A stretch of 28,718 nt of DNA, taken from IMG/VR virus record IMGVR_UViG_3300044691_000169, positions 1 to 28,718 of that record; one strand, written 5' to 3'. This DNA comes from a virus. Positions 18,395-26,534 of the stretch are shown here, piece by piece. Below the pieces are notes generated by a model. It had not been told where the DNA came from, ran no database searches, and worked only from the letters and a program-made list of their open reading frames with translations. The stretch's first letter is position 1; each line of letters begins with the position of its first letter. A program made the position numbers and the translations under genes.

Positions 18395-19426
18395 ATGAAT
18401 CCAACTCTCCTCGCACTTTCCACCTTGGCCGGCATTCATTTTATGGGAGTGAATGCAGACTTGCAGCTTGCGGATGCGGCTCGGAGCGTTCTCATCGCTC
18501 AGGACGCACAGCCAGCACTCATTACCACCAGCAACGCCGGTATCCCCGCGTTTCTCTCTACCTTCATCGATCCAAAGATGATTGAGATTTTGGTCGCCCC
18601 TATGAAGGCCGCCGATATCGTTGGCGAGGAAATCAAGAAGGGCGATTGGACCACCAAAACGGGTATGTTCCCTGTTGTGGAGTCCACTGGCGAAACCTCG
18701 GCGTATGGCGATTACAGCAACAACGGCGTTGCCGGCGCGAACACCAATTTCCCTCAGCGTCAGAGTTTCCACTACCAAGTGATTACTCAGTGGGGCGAGT
18801 TGGAACTCGAAACGGCGGCTCTCGCTCGTATCGATTGGGCAAACCGCGTCAACATCGCGAGCGTGCTTACACTCAACAAGTTTCAGAACAAGAGTTACTT
18901 TTTCGGCGTTTCCGGCTTGCAGAATTACGGCTTGCTGAATGATCCCAACCTGGGAGCCCCCATCGCTCCCACCGTCGAAACTGGCGGCCTGGTAACGTGG
19001 CTGTCAAAGGATGCGCTCGGCGTGCTCGCGGATATCGCGGCCATGTTTACGCAACTCCAGACGCAGGCAGACGGCTTGGTCGATCTCGCTACCCCGATGA
19101 CTTTGGCAATGTCTCCCGCCGCCGAAGCTATCGGGCTCACAAAGACGAATAACTTCAACGTCAACGTGTTGGATCTCATCAAAAAGAACTACCCCAACAT
19201 GACGATCAAAACCGCCCCCGAGTACGCGACGGCTTCCGGCCAACTCGTGCAACTCATCGCCAACGAAATCGAAGGTCAGCGGACAGTTGACGTTGCCTTC
19301 ACCGAAAAGCTCCGCGCTCACCCCGTGAAAATCGAGTTGAGCAGCTTCAAGCAAAAGAAGTCTCAGGGAACCTGGGGCGCGATTATTTATCGTCCCTTCC
19401 TGATTGTCGGAATGCTCGGCGTCTAG
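18395..19426 (+). CDS. Major capsid protein, DUF2184 family
   Basis: Encodes 343 residues with an HK97-like fold by family assignment. Recognisable parts are FLSTFIDPKMIEILVAPMKA, DWTTKTGMFPVVESTGETSA, YGDYSNNGVAGANTNFPQRQ and the long central domain with MTLAMSPAAEAIGLTKTNN. The C-terminal WGAIIYRPFLIVGMLGV is typical. The first ATG (18395) has only a weak ribosome-binding site; an internal ATG (MGVNADLQLADA) is an alternative. There is no obvious delta domain, which fits the separate scaffold encoded by the DUF2213 gene. A hairpin follows the gene. Confidence 0.92.
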   Translation: MNPTLLALSTLAGIHFMGVNADLQLADAARSVLIAQDAQPALITTSNAGIPAFLSTFIDPKMIEILVAPMKAADIVGEEIKKGDWTTKTGMFPVVESTGETSAYGDYSNNGVAGANTNFPQRQSFHYQVITQWGELELETAALARIDWANRVNIASVLTLNKFQNKSYFFGVSGLQNYGLLNDPNLGAPIAPTVETGGLVTWLSKDALGVLADIAAMFTQLQTQADGLVDLATPMTLAMSPAAEAIGLTKTNNFNVNVLDLIKKNYPNMTIKTAPEYATASGQLVQLIANEIEGQRTVDVAFTEKLRAHPVKIELSSFKQKKSQGTWGAIIYRPFLIVGMLGV

Positions 19427-19460
19427 TAAGGTACGGACAGTGGGCAGATGAATTACTTGG

Positions 19461-19495
19461 GGACTGAGAGCGATACTCTCAGTCCTCGATTTCTA
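19461..19495 (+). terminator. Hairpin after the major capsid gene
   Basis: GGACTGAGAG (19461-19470) and CTCTCAGTCC (19476-19485) form a perfect 10-bp stem with a 5-base loop, followed by TCGATTTCT. It could partly stop transcription or protect the capsid mRNA 3' end, keeping the capsid product more abundant than downstream proteins. Confidence 0.55.
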
Positions 19496-19510
19496 GAAAA
19501 GGAAAATAAT

Positions 19511-19834
19511 ATGGCAAAGGTTGTTATCGGCTGCAGGCTCCCTAATGGGTTGACTATTACCCATCCCACCACCAAAGCGAAAGTCACTCTCGCCGGGACG
19601 TTCTCCTCGAAGATCATCGGCGCAACCCACGCGACAACTCTGGTAGAGCAGGAGTTTTGGGACACTTGGAAGAAAGCCTATAGCGATTACGCGCCCCTCA
19701 AGAATGGCTCAATCTTTGAGGCTCGCTCCGGAACCGAAGCCGGCGAGAAGGCGAAGGATCTCGAAGACGAAAAGACGGGCTTTGAGCCGATGGCTCGCGA
19801 TGCCGCCGGCGTGAAAGAAGCAACAAAGGACTAA
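19511..19834 (+). CDS. Small structural protein of unknown role, 107 aa
   Basis: Starts at the ATG at 19511, with AGGA eight bases upstream (MAKVVIGCRLPNGLTITHPT). The protein continues with a beta-rich part and EQEFWDTWKKAYSDYAPLKNG, then an acidic, lysine-rich tail ending KDLEDEKTGFEPMARDAAGV. Proteins of this pattern (VIGCRLPNGL ... FWDxW ... NGxIF) sit between the capsid and connector genes in many myophages. They are annotated as hypothetical, and a virion accessory role is likely from position. Confidence 0.75.
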   Translation: MAKVVIGCRLPNGLTITHPTTKAKVTLAGTFSSKIIGATHATTLVEQEFWDTWKKAYSDYAPLKNGSIFEARSGTEAGEKAKDLEDEKTGFEPMARDAAGVKEATKD

Positions 19835-19879
19835 GTAATCGACGTTGCCCGCCGAGTTTCAGCGTCTTCCTCGGCCTAA

Positions 19880-19914
19880 GCGGTACCCGAAGCAGAGACG
19901 CGGCAGGGTACCGC
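19880..19914. repeat. Inverted repeat before the DUF4054 gene
   Basis: GCGGTACCC (19880-19888) and GGGTACCGC (19906-19914) form a perfect 9-bp stem with a 17-base loop in the gap between two late genes. No T-run follows, so an mRNA-processing or stability element is more likely than a terminator. Confidence 0.45.
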
Positions 19915-19933
19915 GCAACACTGGAAGGGATAT

Positions 19934-20380
19934 ATGTCCGTCGCAGTATTCAATCTCGTAGACTTCCTCACTCGGTATGCGGAATTTAGCGCCGTGAGCC
20001 CTTCCAAGCTCGCGGCCTATTTTTCGGATGCGGGGATACTCTACCTCAACAACTCCCCTGGTGGACGCGTGCGGGACATACCTAAGCGCACTCTTCTCCT
20101 CTACATGCTCACGGCTCATCAATCTTTCTTGAGCGGAGATCTCACGGCAGACGGGCAGCCTAAGCCAGTGGGGAGAGTGAGCCAAGCTGCCGAGGGTAGC
20201 GTATCCGCGAGCTTTGAGGGCGTACCGCCTACACCTGGTACCGGCGCATGGTTTCAACAGACCCAATACGGCGCGGCCTTCTGGCAGGCTACAAGCTCGC
20301 TACGGGGTATGCGGTACCTTCCGCGCCAAACGAATCCCAACAGCTTCCCACGCTATGACGGCGGCTTTCGTGGCCGGTAG
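19934..20380 (+). CDS. Head-tail adaptor, DUF4054 family
   Basis: Encodes 148 residues starting MSVAVFNLVDFLTRYAEFSA. The family pattern is F..RYPEF followed by a helix (SPSKLAAYFSDAGILYLNNS), KRTLLLYMLTAH and a Gly/Ser-rich loop, ending with TQYGAAFWQATSSLRGMRYL. DUF4054 proteins occupy the position of the connector that joins the portal ring to the neck. The ATG follows a purine-rich stretch GGAAGGGATAT. The last 26 bases overlap the next gene. Confidence 0.85.
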   Translation: MSVAVFNLVDFLTRYAEFSAVSPSKLAAYFSDAGILYLNNSPGGRVRDIPKRTLLLYMLTAHQSFLSGDLTADGQPKPVGRVSQAAEGSVSASFEGVPPTPGTGAWFQQTQYGAAFWQATSSLRGMRYLPRQTNPNSFPRYDGGFRGR

Positions 20381-20798
20381 TGTCTCCGACAACGTAGAGC
20401 GCAAGCTCAAAGAGATCGCTAAGAAAATGAGCGGCTCCGTCGAAGTCGGATTTCTTGAGGGCGCAACCTACCCAGACGGTACCCCCGTGGCCGCCGTTGC
20501 CTTCTGGAATGAGTTCGGAGCGTCAGGACCGCCGCGCCCCTTCTTTCGCGGGATGATTGCTGAGGATTCCCCCTCATGGCCGGATAAGGTTGCGGCTCTC
20601 GCGAAGTCCACAAACAACGATGGCGCGAAGGTGCTCGCGCTGATGGGGGAAGACATTCAAGGGGCTCTCATTCAGAGCATCAACGATTTCACAACTCCCG
20701 CTCTCGCTCAGAGCACAATCGACCGCAAGGGCTTTGATAAGCCGCTCATCAATGAGGCAATTATGGTCAACTCAACCGGCTACAGGGTCATAAAATAA
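20355..20798 (+). CDS. Head-tail/tail completion protein, gp10-like
   Basis: I choose the ATG at 20355 (MTAAFVAGSVSDNVERKLKE, 147 residues) because everything upstream is in the DUF4054 gene in another frame. Key pieces are VEVGFLEGATYPDGTPVAAV, AFWNEFGASGPPRPFFRGMI and a C-terminal STIDRKGFDKPLINEAIM. The combination VGF...YPDGT.VA..A..NEFG....PPRPFFR is the signature of neck or tail-completion proteins near HK97 gp10. Its TAA overlaps the next ATG. Confidence 0.85.
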   Translation: MTAAFVAGSVSDNVERKLKEIAKKMSGSVEVGFLEGATYPDGTPVAAVAFWNEFGASGPPRPFFRGMIAEDSPSWPDKVAALAKSTNNDGAKVLALMGEDIQGALIQSINDFTTPALAQSTIDRKGFDKPLINEAIMVNSTGYRVIK

Positions 20799-21202
20799 TG
20801 GACCTTCGCGGAATCGCCAACAGCGTAAGCAACGCCGTCAACCCGAACATGATTGTCACGGTGACGGCTTCTACCGGGAACACCCCAGGCAACGCGGGAA
20901 ACGGCTATAAGCAGACTCCGACTTATGCCTCGCCTGTCAACGGTCCCGCGCAACTCCAAGCTCTCGATAGTCAGGATCTCAAGCAAATTGACGGACTCAA
21001 TCTGCAAGGGGTACTCCGCGCCATCTACTTGCGCGGATCTCTCGCGGGAGTTATCCGTCCGAATAGTACCGGCGGGGATATCGTAACCATCGCAGCCCCC
21101 GCGCCGGCGCAATTTATCGGTACCTGGTTAGTCGTCAAGGTACTTGAGACGTGGCCGCTGTGGTCAAAGTGCGTAATAAATTTGCAGGTGCCGAGTGCCT
21201 AA
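20798..21202 (+). CDS. Head-tail joining protein of unknown family, 134 aa
   Basis: Starts at the ATG overlapping the upstream stop (TAATG). The sequence begins MDLRGIANSVSNAVNPNMIV and has TPTYASPVNGPAQLQALDSQ, then LRAIYLRGSLAGVIRPNSTG and a C-terminal TWLVVKVLETWPLWSKCVIN. The same pattern (Y..P....QLQ.L...DL...DGLN.QG..R.IYL.G) is common in myophage neck regions, where it is annotated as hypothetical or neck protein. Strand-rich, probably a ring component. Confidence 0.7.
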   Translation: MDLRGIANSVSNAVNPNMIVTVTASTGNTPGNAGNGYKQTPTYASPVNGPAQLQALDSQDLKQIDGLNLQGVLRAIYLRGSLAGVIRPNSTGGDIVTIAAPAPAQFIGTWLVVKVLETWPLWSKCVINLQVPSA

Positions 21203-21695
21203 TTACGTTCCGAGCATCATCGTTGACGCGGTAATAGGGGCTCTCGGAGCATTCCTACAGCCATTCGTGGGAAGCGCTCCGATAGTGCGGGGGCAGAATA
21301 ACCGTACCGCGATGCCGCGCTCTGGCTTTGTGGAACTCACAGAGATTTTGCAGGTTGACTTAGAGACGCCAAACACCGTAGAGACTGCCGATACCGCAAC
21401 CATCACGGGACCGAAGCGCATTGATATCCAAGTTGACTTTTTCGGTCCCGCTTCCGGCGATTGGTCTAGCGCTATCAAGACTGTTTATCGCAGTCCGTAT
21501 GCCCCCGCGCAATTCCCTGACGGCATCAAACCATTATTTTGCTCTGACGGACACCAGGCTCCCTTGGTAAACGCTGAGCAGCAATACGAAGGGGGTTGGA
21601 CGCTTACGGCGAGCTTGCAATATAATCCGGCTGTAGTAATACCTTTGCAGTCCGCTAATGTTTTAGCTGTAAATATTTTGGAGGATCTACCCTAA
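21195..21695 (+). CDS. Phage neck/tail terminator protein (LIC_12616-like)
   Basis: Uses a GTG start at 21195, overlapping the previous gene by eight bases; AGG lies six bases upstream. The 166 residues begin MPNYVPSIIVDAVIGALGAF and contain VRGQNNRTAMPRSGFVELTE, then RIDIQVDFFGPASGDWSSAI and PLVNAEQQYEGGWTLTASLQ. This is the pattern of the phage neck terminator family that caps the tail. It lies immediately before the sheath gene, as expected. Confidence 0.8.
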   Translation: MPNYVPSIIVDAVIGALGAFLQPFVGSAPIVRGQNNRTAMPRSGFVELTEILQVDLETPNTVETADTATITGPKRIDIQVDFFGPASGDWSSAIKTVYRSPYAPAQFPDGIKPLFCSDGHQAPLVNAEQQYEGGWTLTASLQYNPAVVIPLQSANVLAVNILEDLP

Positions 21696-23215
21696 TGACC
21701 ATCCCCGCGATGCGGATTGCAAAGATCAACCCAGGTGTGATTAGTGGCGGCGGCAATTCGCTTGCGATGAATGCCCTCTATCTTACGCAAAGCCTTCTGA
21801 TGCCAACCGGCTCCGTTTTCAACTTCGCGAGCGATGCGTCAGTGGCTAAGTTTTTCGGTCCAGGCTCCCCCGAAGCTGCTCAGGCGGCCATCTACTTTGC
21901 GGGTTACAACAACTCCCCGCTCAAGCCTGGGGGGATGTTGTTCTCTGCGTTCAACGCCGCCGCTCGCGCCGCGTTCCTTCAGTCCGGATCTCTCGCGGGG
22001 ATGACGCTCACACAACTGCAGGCGCTTACCGGGACGCTCACAATCAGCGTTGACGGTACCCCCGAGACTTCGGCGGCTATCGATCTTGCGACGGCTACCA
22101 GCTTCACCAACGCGGCGGCTCTCATCCTCGCAGGCTTCACCGCGCCGGCCTTCGCCGTCAGTTGGAATGCAGTGGCGAGCGCGTTCGTATTCACGAGCAC
22201 TCTCACCGGCGTTACTGCTACGATCTCCTACGCAAGCGGGACGCTCGCCGCAAGCCTCAACCTTACGGTAGCCGGCGGCGCGATTCTCTCGCAGGGCGCG
22301 GCGGTTGATACTCCCGCAACTGCGATGGCGAATGCAATTCGAGTCAGTCAGAATTGGGCGACGTTCGTTACTTTGTGGGAGCCGGTCACTGCGGATAAGC
22401 TCGCCTTCCTCACTTGGAGCAACGAGCAGAATGACCGATATCTTTATCTCGGATGGGACTCCGATGTAAACGCTTCGGTACAGGGGAATACGACTTGCTT
22501 CGGAGCGCTCGCAATCGCGGCGGGGCTCGGCGGCGGCGCGGCCTTCTCTGGCGATCCCGCATTGGCGTTGACTGAGGGTACGACTCTCGCCGCGCTCGCG
22601 CTCAACCTCGCAACCTTCGTGGCCGGCGCAATCGCCTCCATCAACTTTGCGGGAATCAACGCACGCACAACGCTTGCCTTCCTCTCAGGGTCCATCCAGC
22701 CGACTTGCGCGGACGACCAGATTTCACAGAATCTCCTCGCCAACGGGTACAGCTTCTACGGTAGCTACGCCACGGCAAACAAGACTTTCATCTTCCTCTA
22801 TAACGGGCAAATGTTCGGAGTGTGGAAGTGGATCAACAGTTACGTACAGCAGATCTATCTCAACAGTCAGTTTCAGTTGGCTTTGATGAATCTGGTTACT
22901 CAGATTGGCTCCGTCTCCTACACGCCGGCGGGTTACGGCCTGATACGCAATACGCTTGCCGATCCCATCGCCGCCGCTCTCGCCTTCGGTACTATCCGCG
23001 TCGGTGTGACGCTCTCGGCATCGCAAACCGCGCAAGTCAATCAGGCCGCCGGCGTCAACGCTGCGAGCGTAATCCAGACGCAAGGGTACTACCTGCAGAT
23101 CCTCGACCCAGGCGCGGAAGTTCGCGCAAACAAGGGGAGCCCGATTATCAATTTCTGGTATGCGGATGGCGACGACGTACAACAGATCACGATGGCCTCA
23201 ATAGACATTCTGTAA
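21695..23215 (+). CDS. Tail sheath protein, DUF3383 family
   Basis: Encodes 506 residues; the ATG overlaps the upstream stop (TAATG). DUF3383 proteins are the contractile sheath of a group of myophages, so this gene is the main evidence for a contractile tail. Characteristic parts are the N-terminal INPGVISGGGNSLAMNALYL, then FFGPGSPEAAQAAIYFAGYN, LTLTQLQ-type repeats in the middle insert, NWATFVTLWEPVTADKLAFL, INFAGINARTTLAFLSGS and the C-terminal GAEVRANKGSPIINFWYADG. The middle (residues about 100-215) is Ala/Thr-rich and probably the surface-exposed insert. Length is normal for the family. Confidence 0.9.
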   Translation: MTIPAMRIAKINPGVISGGGNSLAMNALYLTQSLLMPTGSVFNFASDASVAKFFGPGSPEAAQAAIYFAGYNNSPLKPGGMLFSAFNAAARAAFLQSGSLAGMTLTQLQALTGTLTISVDGTPETSAAIDLATATSFTNAAALILAGFTAPAFAVSWNAVASAFVFTSTLTGVTATISYASGTLAASLNLTVAGGAILSQGAAVDTPATAMANAIRVSQNWATFVTLWEPVTADKLAFLTWSNEQNDRYLYLGWDSDVNASVQGNTTCFGALAIAAGLGGGAAFSGDPALALTEGTTLAALALNLATFVAGAIASINFAGINARTTLAFLSGSIQPTCADDQISQNLLANGYSFYGSYATANKTFIFLYNGQMFGVWKWINSYVQQIYLNSQFQLALMNLVTQIGSVSYTPAGYGLIRNTLADPIAAALAFGTIRVGVTLSASQTAQVNQAAGVNAASVIQTQGYYLQILDPGAEVRANKGSPIINFWYADGDDVQQITMASIDIL

Positions 23216-23230
23216 CCGAGAGGGACTCAA

Positions 23231-23668
23231 TTGGCAGACACAACGATTACAAGCGCAAATTCCGTGGTAACTCTTTCCGTGGCCGGCCTCTTCCCGATCC
23301 CTCAGCAGTTGCGCGGCTACTCGGCAGATCGCGCGTGGGAATCTGAGGCAATCGAATTGACTGAGAGTCAAATGAGCGTTGACGGTCGCAAGACTTCCGG
23401 ATACGTCTTCAACATGGTTCCGCAGACGTTCAACCTGCAGGCAGACTCCCCGAGCAAGGCGATTTTCAACGCCATCATCAACGCCATGAAAGCGGCGCGG
23501 GAGGTTCTCTACATCTCGGGGACGATTGATCTACCCTCAACCGGCGAGTCTTTCGTTTGCACTCGCGGCACGCTCAAGAGCGGCAAGATGCTCCCCGATG
23601 CCGGCAAGGTTCTGCAGCCGATGACGTACACGATTGAGTGGGAGAGCATCAACCCGACTATCAGCTAA
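23231..23668 (+). CDS. Tail tube protein, DUF3277 family
   Basis: Starts with TTG at 23231, with AGAGGGAC just upstream, giving 145 residues (MADTTITSANSVVTLSVAGL). The body has the DUF3277 features FPIPQQLRGYSADRAWESEA, VDGRKTSGYVFNMVPQTFNL, then AIINAMKAAREVLYISGTID and the C-terminal MTYTIEWESINPTIS. Tube proteins follow the sheath gene in contractile-tailed phages, as here. The rare start codon may moderate expression, though a tube protein is needed in high copy. Confidence 0.88.
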   Translation: MADTTITSANSVVTLSVAGLFPIPQQLRGYSADRAWESEAIELTESQMSVDGRKTSGYVFNMVPQTFNLQADSPSKAIFNAIINAMKAAREVLYISGTIDLPSTGESFVCTRGTLKSGKMLPDAGKVLQPMTYTIEWESINPTIS

Positions 23669-23761
23669 AGGTGTGGTTAGCGTAACAGTAACGTCCGAAC
23701 GGTCAGCGCATGAATGTTACGTTTCAACCGCCGGGGACCACACTCGAATTGAGGAAGCGAA

Positions 23762-24184
23762 ATGAGAACAAGCGCGAACGGTATCAGCTTCATCAAAGAG
23801 CGAGAGGGATATACCCCAATCCCGAAGGACGATAATGGTCATCTGATGTGGGGGCATGGCCACGACCGGCGCGGCTTCGAGCTAGTTCCTGATTACATTT
23901 CGCTCAGCGATTCCGGCGCTCTGCTCGCGGAAGATCTCGCCGTACACTTCGAGCCTCAAGTGAACGCGCTGGCTCCCTGGGCGAATCAGAATCAATTCGA
24001 TGCTCTGGTGGATTTCTGCTACAACCTGGGGCCGGGGGCGCTCGCCACGATGTTGCATCACGGACGAGATGTGGTACCTACACAAATGGCCGCCTGGTGC
24101 TATGAGCATGTGAATGGTGTGGCACGACGGTCGAAAGGTTTGGCTGACCGGCGATCAAAGGAGATTGCGTTATATGGCGCGTAA
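23762..24184 (+). CDS. Lysozyme, GH24-like, with altered catalytic triad
   Basis: A muramidase-like protein of 140 residues. The N-terminus carries FIKEREGYTPIPKDDNGHLM then WGHGHD. Aligned by eye with T4 lysozyme, Glu15 matches the acid Glu11, Asp23 matches Asp20, and the Thr26 position is Met29. Later parts (NQNQFDALVDFCYNLGPGAL, RRSKGLADRRSKEIALYG) fit the family. It lies between the tail tube and the tail chaperone, so it may be a tail-associated hydrolase; it could equally be the endolysin, since no other lysis gene is visible. No signal peptide is seen. Confidence 0.85.
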   Translation: MRTSANGISFIKEREGYTPIPKDDNGHLMWGHGHDRRGFELVPDYISLSDSGALLAEDLAVHFEPQVNALAPWANQNQFDALVDFCYNLGPGALATMLHHGRDVVPTQMAAWCYEHVNGVARRSKGLADRRSKEIALYGA

Positions 24185-24644
24185 GATTGCAAATTACACC
24201 GTCACCGACGAAGGGCGCGACAAGGGAAAACTCTTCGTCATAAATGAGATGAGCGCAACGCAGGGCGAAGAATGGGCAATGAGAGCGATGCTCGCGCTCA
24301 TGCAATCCAATGTGGAAATCCCCGAGGGGGCACTCGAATTGGGGATGGCCGCTCTCGCTCAGATGGGACTCAAGGCGCTCTCTGGTATCAAATGGGAACT
24401 CGCCAAACCACTCATGCAAGAGTTGATGGAATGCATTCAGATCATCCCGAACCCCTCGAAGACTGAAGTTGTGCGTGCATTGGTTGAGAGCGATATCGAG
24501 GAAATCTTGACGCGAGCAACGCTCAAGTGGGAGGTATTGAGTCTCCATGTGGATTTTTCGCAAGCCGCCGACCTCTCGAAATCCCTTCGAGGCGTAGTGA
24601 AGGCGGCAAAGTCCGGACGAGCTACAAAAATGTCCCGAAGATAA
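24174..24644 (+). CDS. Tail assembly chaperone, short form (G-like)
   Basis: The true start is the ATG at 24174 (MARKIANYTVTDEGRDKGKL, 156 residues), with AGGAG eleven bases upstream. It contains FVINEMSATQGEEWAMRAML, PEGALELGMAALAQMGLKAL and a C-terminal acidic helix. The pattern Y.VTDEGRD.GK.F.I.EM.A...E.WA is a common one in myophage tail assembly chaperones, which bind the tape measure protein. The gene overlaps the lysozyme by 11 bases. A second frame overlapping its 3' end encodes the extension found in the G-T fusion. Confidence 0.85.
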   Translation: MARKIANYTVTDEGRDKGKLFVINEMSATQGEEWAMRAMLALMQSNVEIPEGALELGMAALAQMGLKALSGIKWELAKPLMQELMECIQIIPNPSKTEVVRALVESDIEEILTRATLKWEVLSLHVDFSQAADLSKSLRGVVKAAKSGRATKMSRR

Positions 24645-24763
24645 TCGGGGTTCTCATTTCGCGCCGCATCGCCACGTTGCATGAACTCAGTACCATCTAC
24701 GGCGTCGAAGACGCTCACAAGATGCTTGAAATAATTCTGGTGGATGATGCCAACAATAATTGA
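24174..24763 (+). CDS. Tail assembly chaperone, -1 frameshift product (GT-like)
   Basis: The frame one base back stays open past the short-form stop. It encodes NVPKIIGVLISRRIATLHEL then STIYGVEDAHKMLEIILVDD, which is the classic second-half pattern of tail chaperones (SRR.ATL.EL ... YG.EDA..ML.IL). A -1 shift at the AAAAA run (24626-24630, zero-frame ACA AAA ATG) lets Lys-tRNA re-pair perfectly on AAA and gives ATK-NVPKIIG. The extension ends 20 bases inside the tape measure gene. Placement and logic match the lambda G/GT and Mu-type systems; the exact slip codon is inference. Confidence 0.75.
24624..24632 (+). promoter_or_regulatory. Programmed -1 frameshift site (candidate)
   Basis: ACA AAA ATG in the zero frame includes five consecutive A bases at 24626-24630. 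It is not a perfect X-XXY-YYZ heptamer, but the AAA codon can slip back one base without mismatch. It is the only homopolymer run in the overlap between the two chaperone frames that is suitable. Confidence 0.5.
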
Positions 24764-26534
24764 TTCGCTCGTCGTAAAGCTCGGACTCGATAGTAAGGAT
24801 CTCGATTCCAAGAGCACGACCGCCGGAAAGAAGCTCAAGGATCTCGAAGGTCAATCCGCAAAGACCGAAAAGGGCGTCAAGCAAATTGGCGAAACGTCGA
24901 AGGGAGCCTCTCGGGGGGTTGAGACTCTCACCCGCACTCTCGGTAGTTTCCTTGCGATCATCGGCGGGACGGCGGCGCTGAAAGCGTTCGTAGAGGACAC
25001 AATCGCCACTAATGCGGCGCTCGACCGACTCTCTAAGAATCTCAATGTGAGCGTCTCCGATCTATCCGCTTGGGGGAACGCTGTTGAAGGGATGGGCGGG
25101 AGCGCTAAGGGGGCATACGGCACGTTAGATATGCTCTCCAAAGCTCAGACCGAGCTACGGCTCACCGGCCAATCCTCACTCATTCCCTACTTCAGTGCTC
25201 TCGGGGTATCGCTCGCCACTGTTGAGGGCCAAGCTCGCCCCGTGGATGATATTCTTCTGGATCTCTCCGAGCGCTTTAGCCACATGGACCGCACGACTGC
25301 AAACAATATGGGTCGCATGATGGGGATAGACCAGGACACACTCAATCTACTCCTGCAAGGCCGGCGCGAAGTCGAGCTAACCATCAAGCGTCAGAAGGAA
25401 CATAACGCGGTTACAAAGGCTCAGGCGGAAGAGTCGAGCAAGTTACAGCGCTCAATCGTGGATTTGAAACAGAGCTTCACTGCTTTCGGTCGCGATTTGC
25501 TGCAGCAAGCCTCACCCGCAATCGAAAAGATACTCGGGTTGCTTCAATCGTTTGGTAGTTGGGTCACGACTAACAAAGAGTTTATTGGGGACTTCCTTAC
25601 GGTCATGGCTGTAGGGCTCGGGGCGATTGCCTTAGTTACCCTACCCATTACCGGCACCGTGGCCGCTGTGACCGCTCTAGCCGCAGCAATCGCCCTTCTG
25701 TATCAGGACTACCAAACTTGGAAGCGCGGCGGGGATTCGTTCGTAGATTGGCAGGTTTGGAAGGATCGCATAGACGCGGTTACAAATTCGATACACAAGC
25801 TACGTGATGCTCTGGGAGGCGTTGCGGATAAAACCGAGACTTATCTCGAAAAGAATGTGCCTGGATTCAAGAAATTCAACGATTGGTTTGTGAGCAAAGG
25901 GGACGCTAAAAAGCTCGGCGCTGCTACCAGTGGCGCGATAGGCTCCGCGTTGGGGGTTCGATCATCCGACCCGCGTAAAGCTCAGGCAGAGCGAGTCTCC
26001 GCGAAGACTGGCATTCCTGCAGATATCATCTACGCTCAATGGGAGCACGAGACTAATAACTTCACCAATCGCGGCGCGAAGGATCTCAACAACCTCGCCG
26101 GCGTGAATGTCCCTGGTGGTAAGGGTCAGGACTATCGAAAATTCAAATCTCTTGACGAGTTCGGAGATTACTACGCGTACATGATGCGGCCTGGTGGCTA
26201 CTATCCAGATGCGTCGAAAGCAAAGACAGCGGCGGATTTCGCGGCGGCTCTCAAACACGGCAAGGGGGGCTTGCAGTATTACAAGGGGCCGGAAGACGCT
26301 TACGCCACAAACATGCAACGTTATCTCAATGGCATCGGGGGGGCATCCGGAGCGGTGGCCGCCGCTGGCTCCTCGCCGGCGTCATCTTCGAGCACGACCG
26401 ATAAGAGCGTCAAGGTGCAAACGGGGGATATCACCATCCACACTCAAGCAACCGATGCGAACGGCATCGCTCGCGGTATGGGCAATGCGATGGACTACCT
26501 GTTTACGAGCCAAGCAAACTCGGGGCTTTTCTAA
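24744..26534 (+). CDS. Tape measure protein with C-terminal glucosaminidase-like domain
   Basis: Sets tail length. Encodes 596 residues, or 595 from the second ATG at 24747 (MPTIIDSLVVKLGLDSKDLD, the usual N-terminus in the family). The N-terminal part is charged and helical (KKLKDLEGQSAKTEKGVKQI). A hydrophobic region lies at about 285-320 (FLTVMAVGLGAIALVTLPIT). Residues about 410-520 (KAQAERVSAKTGIPADIIYA, then QWEHETNNFTNRGAKDLNNL) resemble a bacterial glucosaminidase domain with Glu in WEHET as the likely acid, suitable for local cell-wall opening during infection. The C-terminus is a Ser/Ala-rich linker and a short tail. The start overlaps the chaperone extension. The length is modest, implying a short to medium tail. 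Confidence 0.9.
   Translation: MMPTIIDSLVVKLGLDSKDLDSKSTTAGKKLKDLEGQSAKTEKGVKQIGETSKGASRGVETLTRTLGSFLAIIGGTAALKAFVEDTIATNAALDRLSKNLNVSVSDLSAWGNAVEGMGGSAKGAYGTLDMLSKAQTELRLTGQSSLIPYFSALGVSLATVEGQARPVDDILLDLSERFSHMDRTTANNMGRMMGIDQDTLNLLLQGRREVELTIKRQKEHNAVTKAQAEESSKLQRSIVDLKQSFTAFGRDLLQQASPAIEKILGLLQSFGSWVTTNKEFIGDFLTVMAVGLGAIALVTLPITGTVAAVTALAAAIALLYQDYQTWKRGGDSFVDWQVWKDRIDAVTNSIHKLRDALGGVADKTETYLEKNVPGFKKFNDWFVSKGDAKKLGAATSGAIGSALGVRSSDPRKAQAERVSAKTGIPADIIYAQWEHETNNFTNRGAKDLNNLAGVNVPGGKGQDYRKFKSLDEFGDYYAYMMRPGGYYPDASKAKTAADFAAALKHGKGGLQYYKGPEDAYATNMQRYLNGIGGASGAVAAAGSSPASSSSTTDKSVKVQTGDITIHTQATDANGIARGMGNAMDYLFTSQANSGLF

Noticed and set aside
17426-18778. A 450-residue minus-strand open frame
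   Set aside because: It lies opposite the cement and capsid genes, which have clear family patterns. The antisense product is Arg/Gly/His-rich with no coherent motif, a usual shadow in this base composition.
22724-23182. A 152-residue minus-strand open frame
   Set aside because: It lies within the sheath gene, whose protein matches a known family across its full length.
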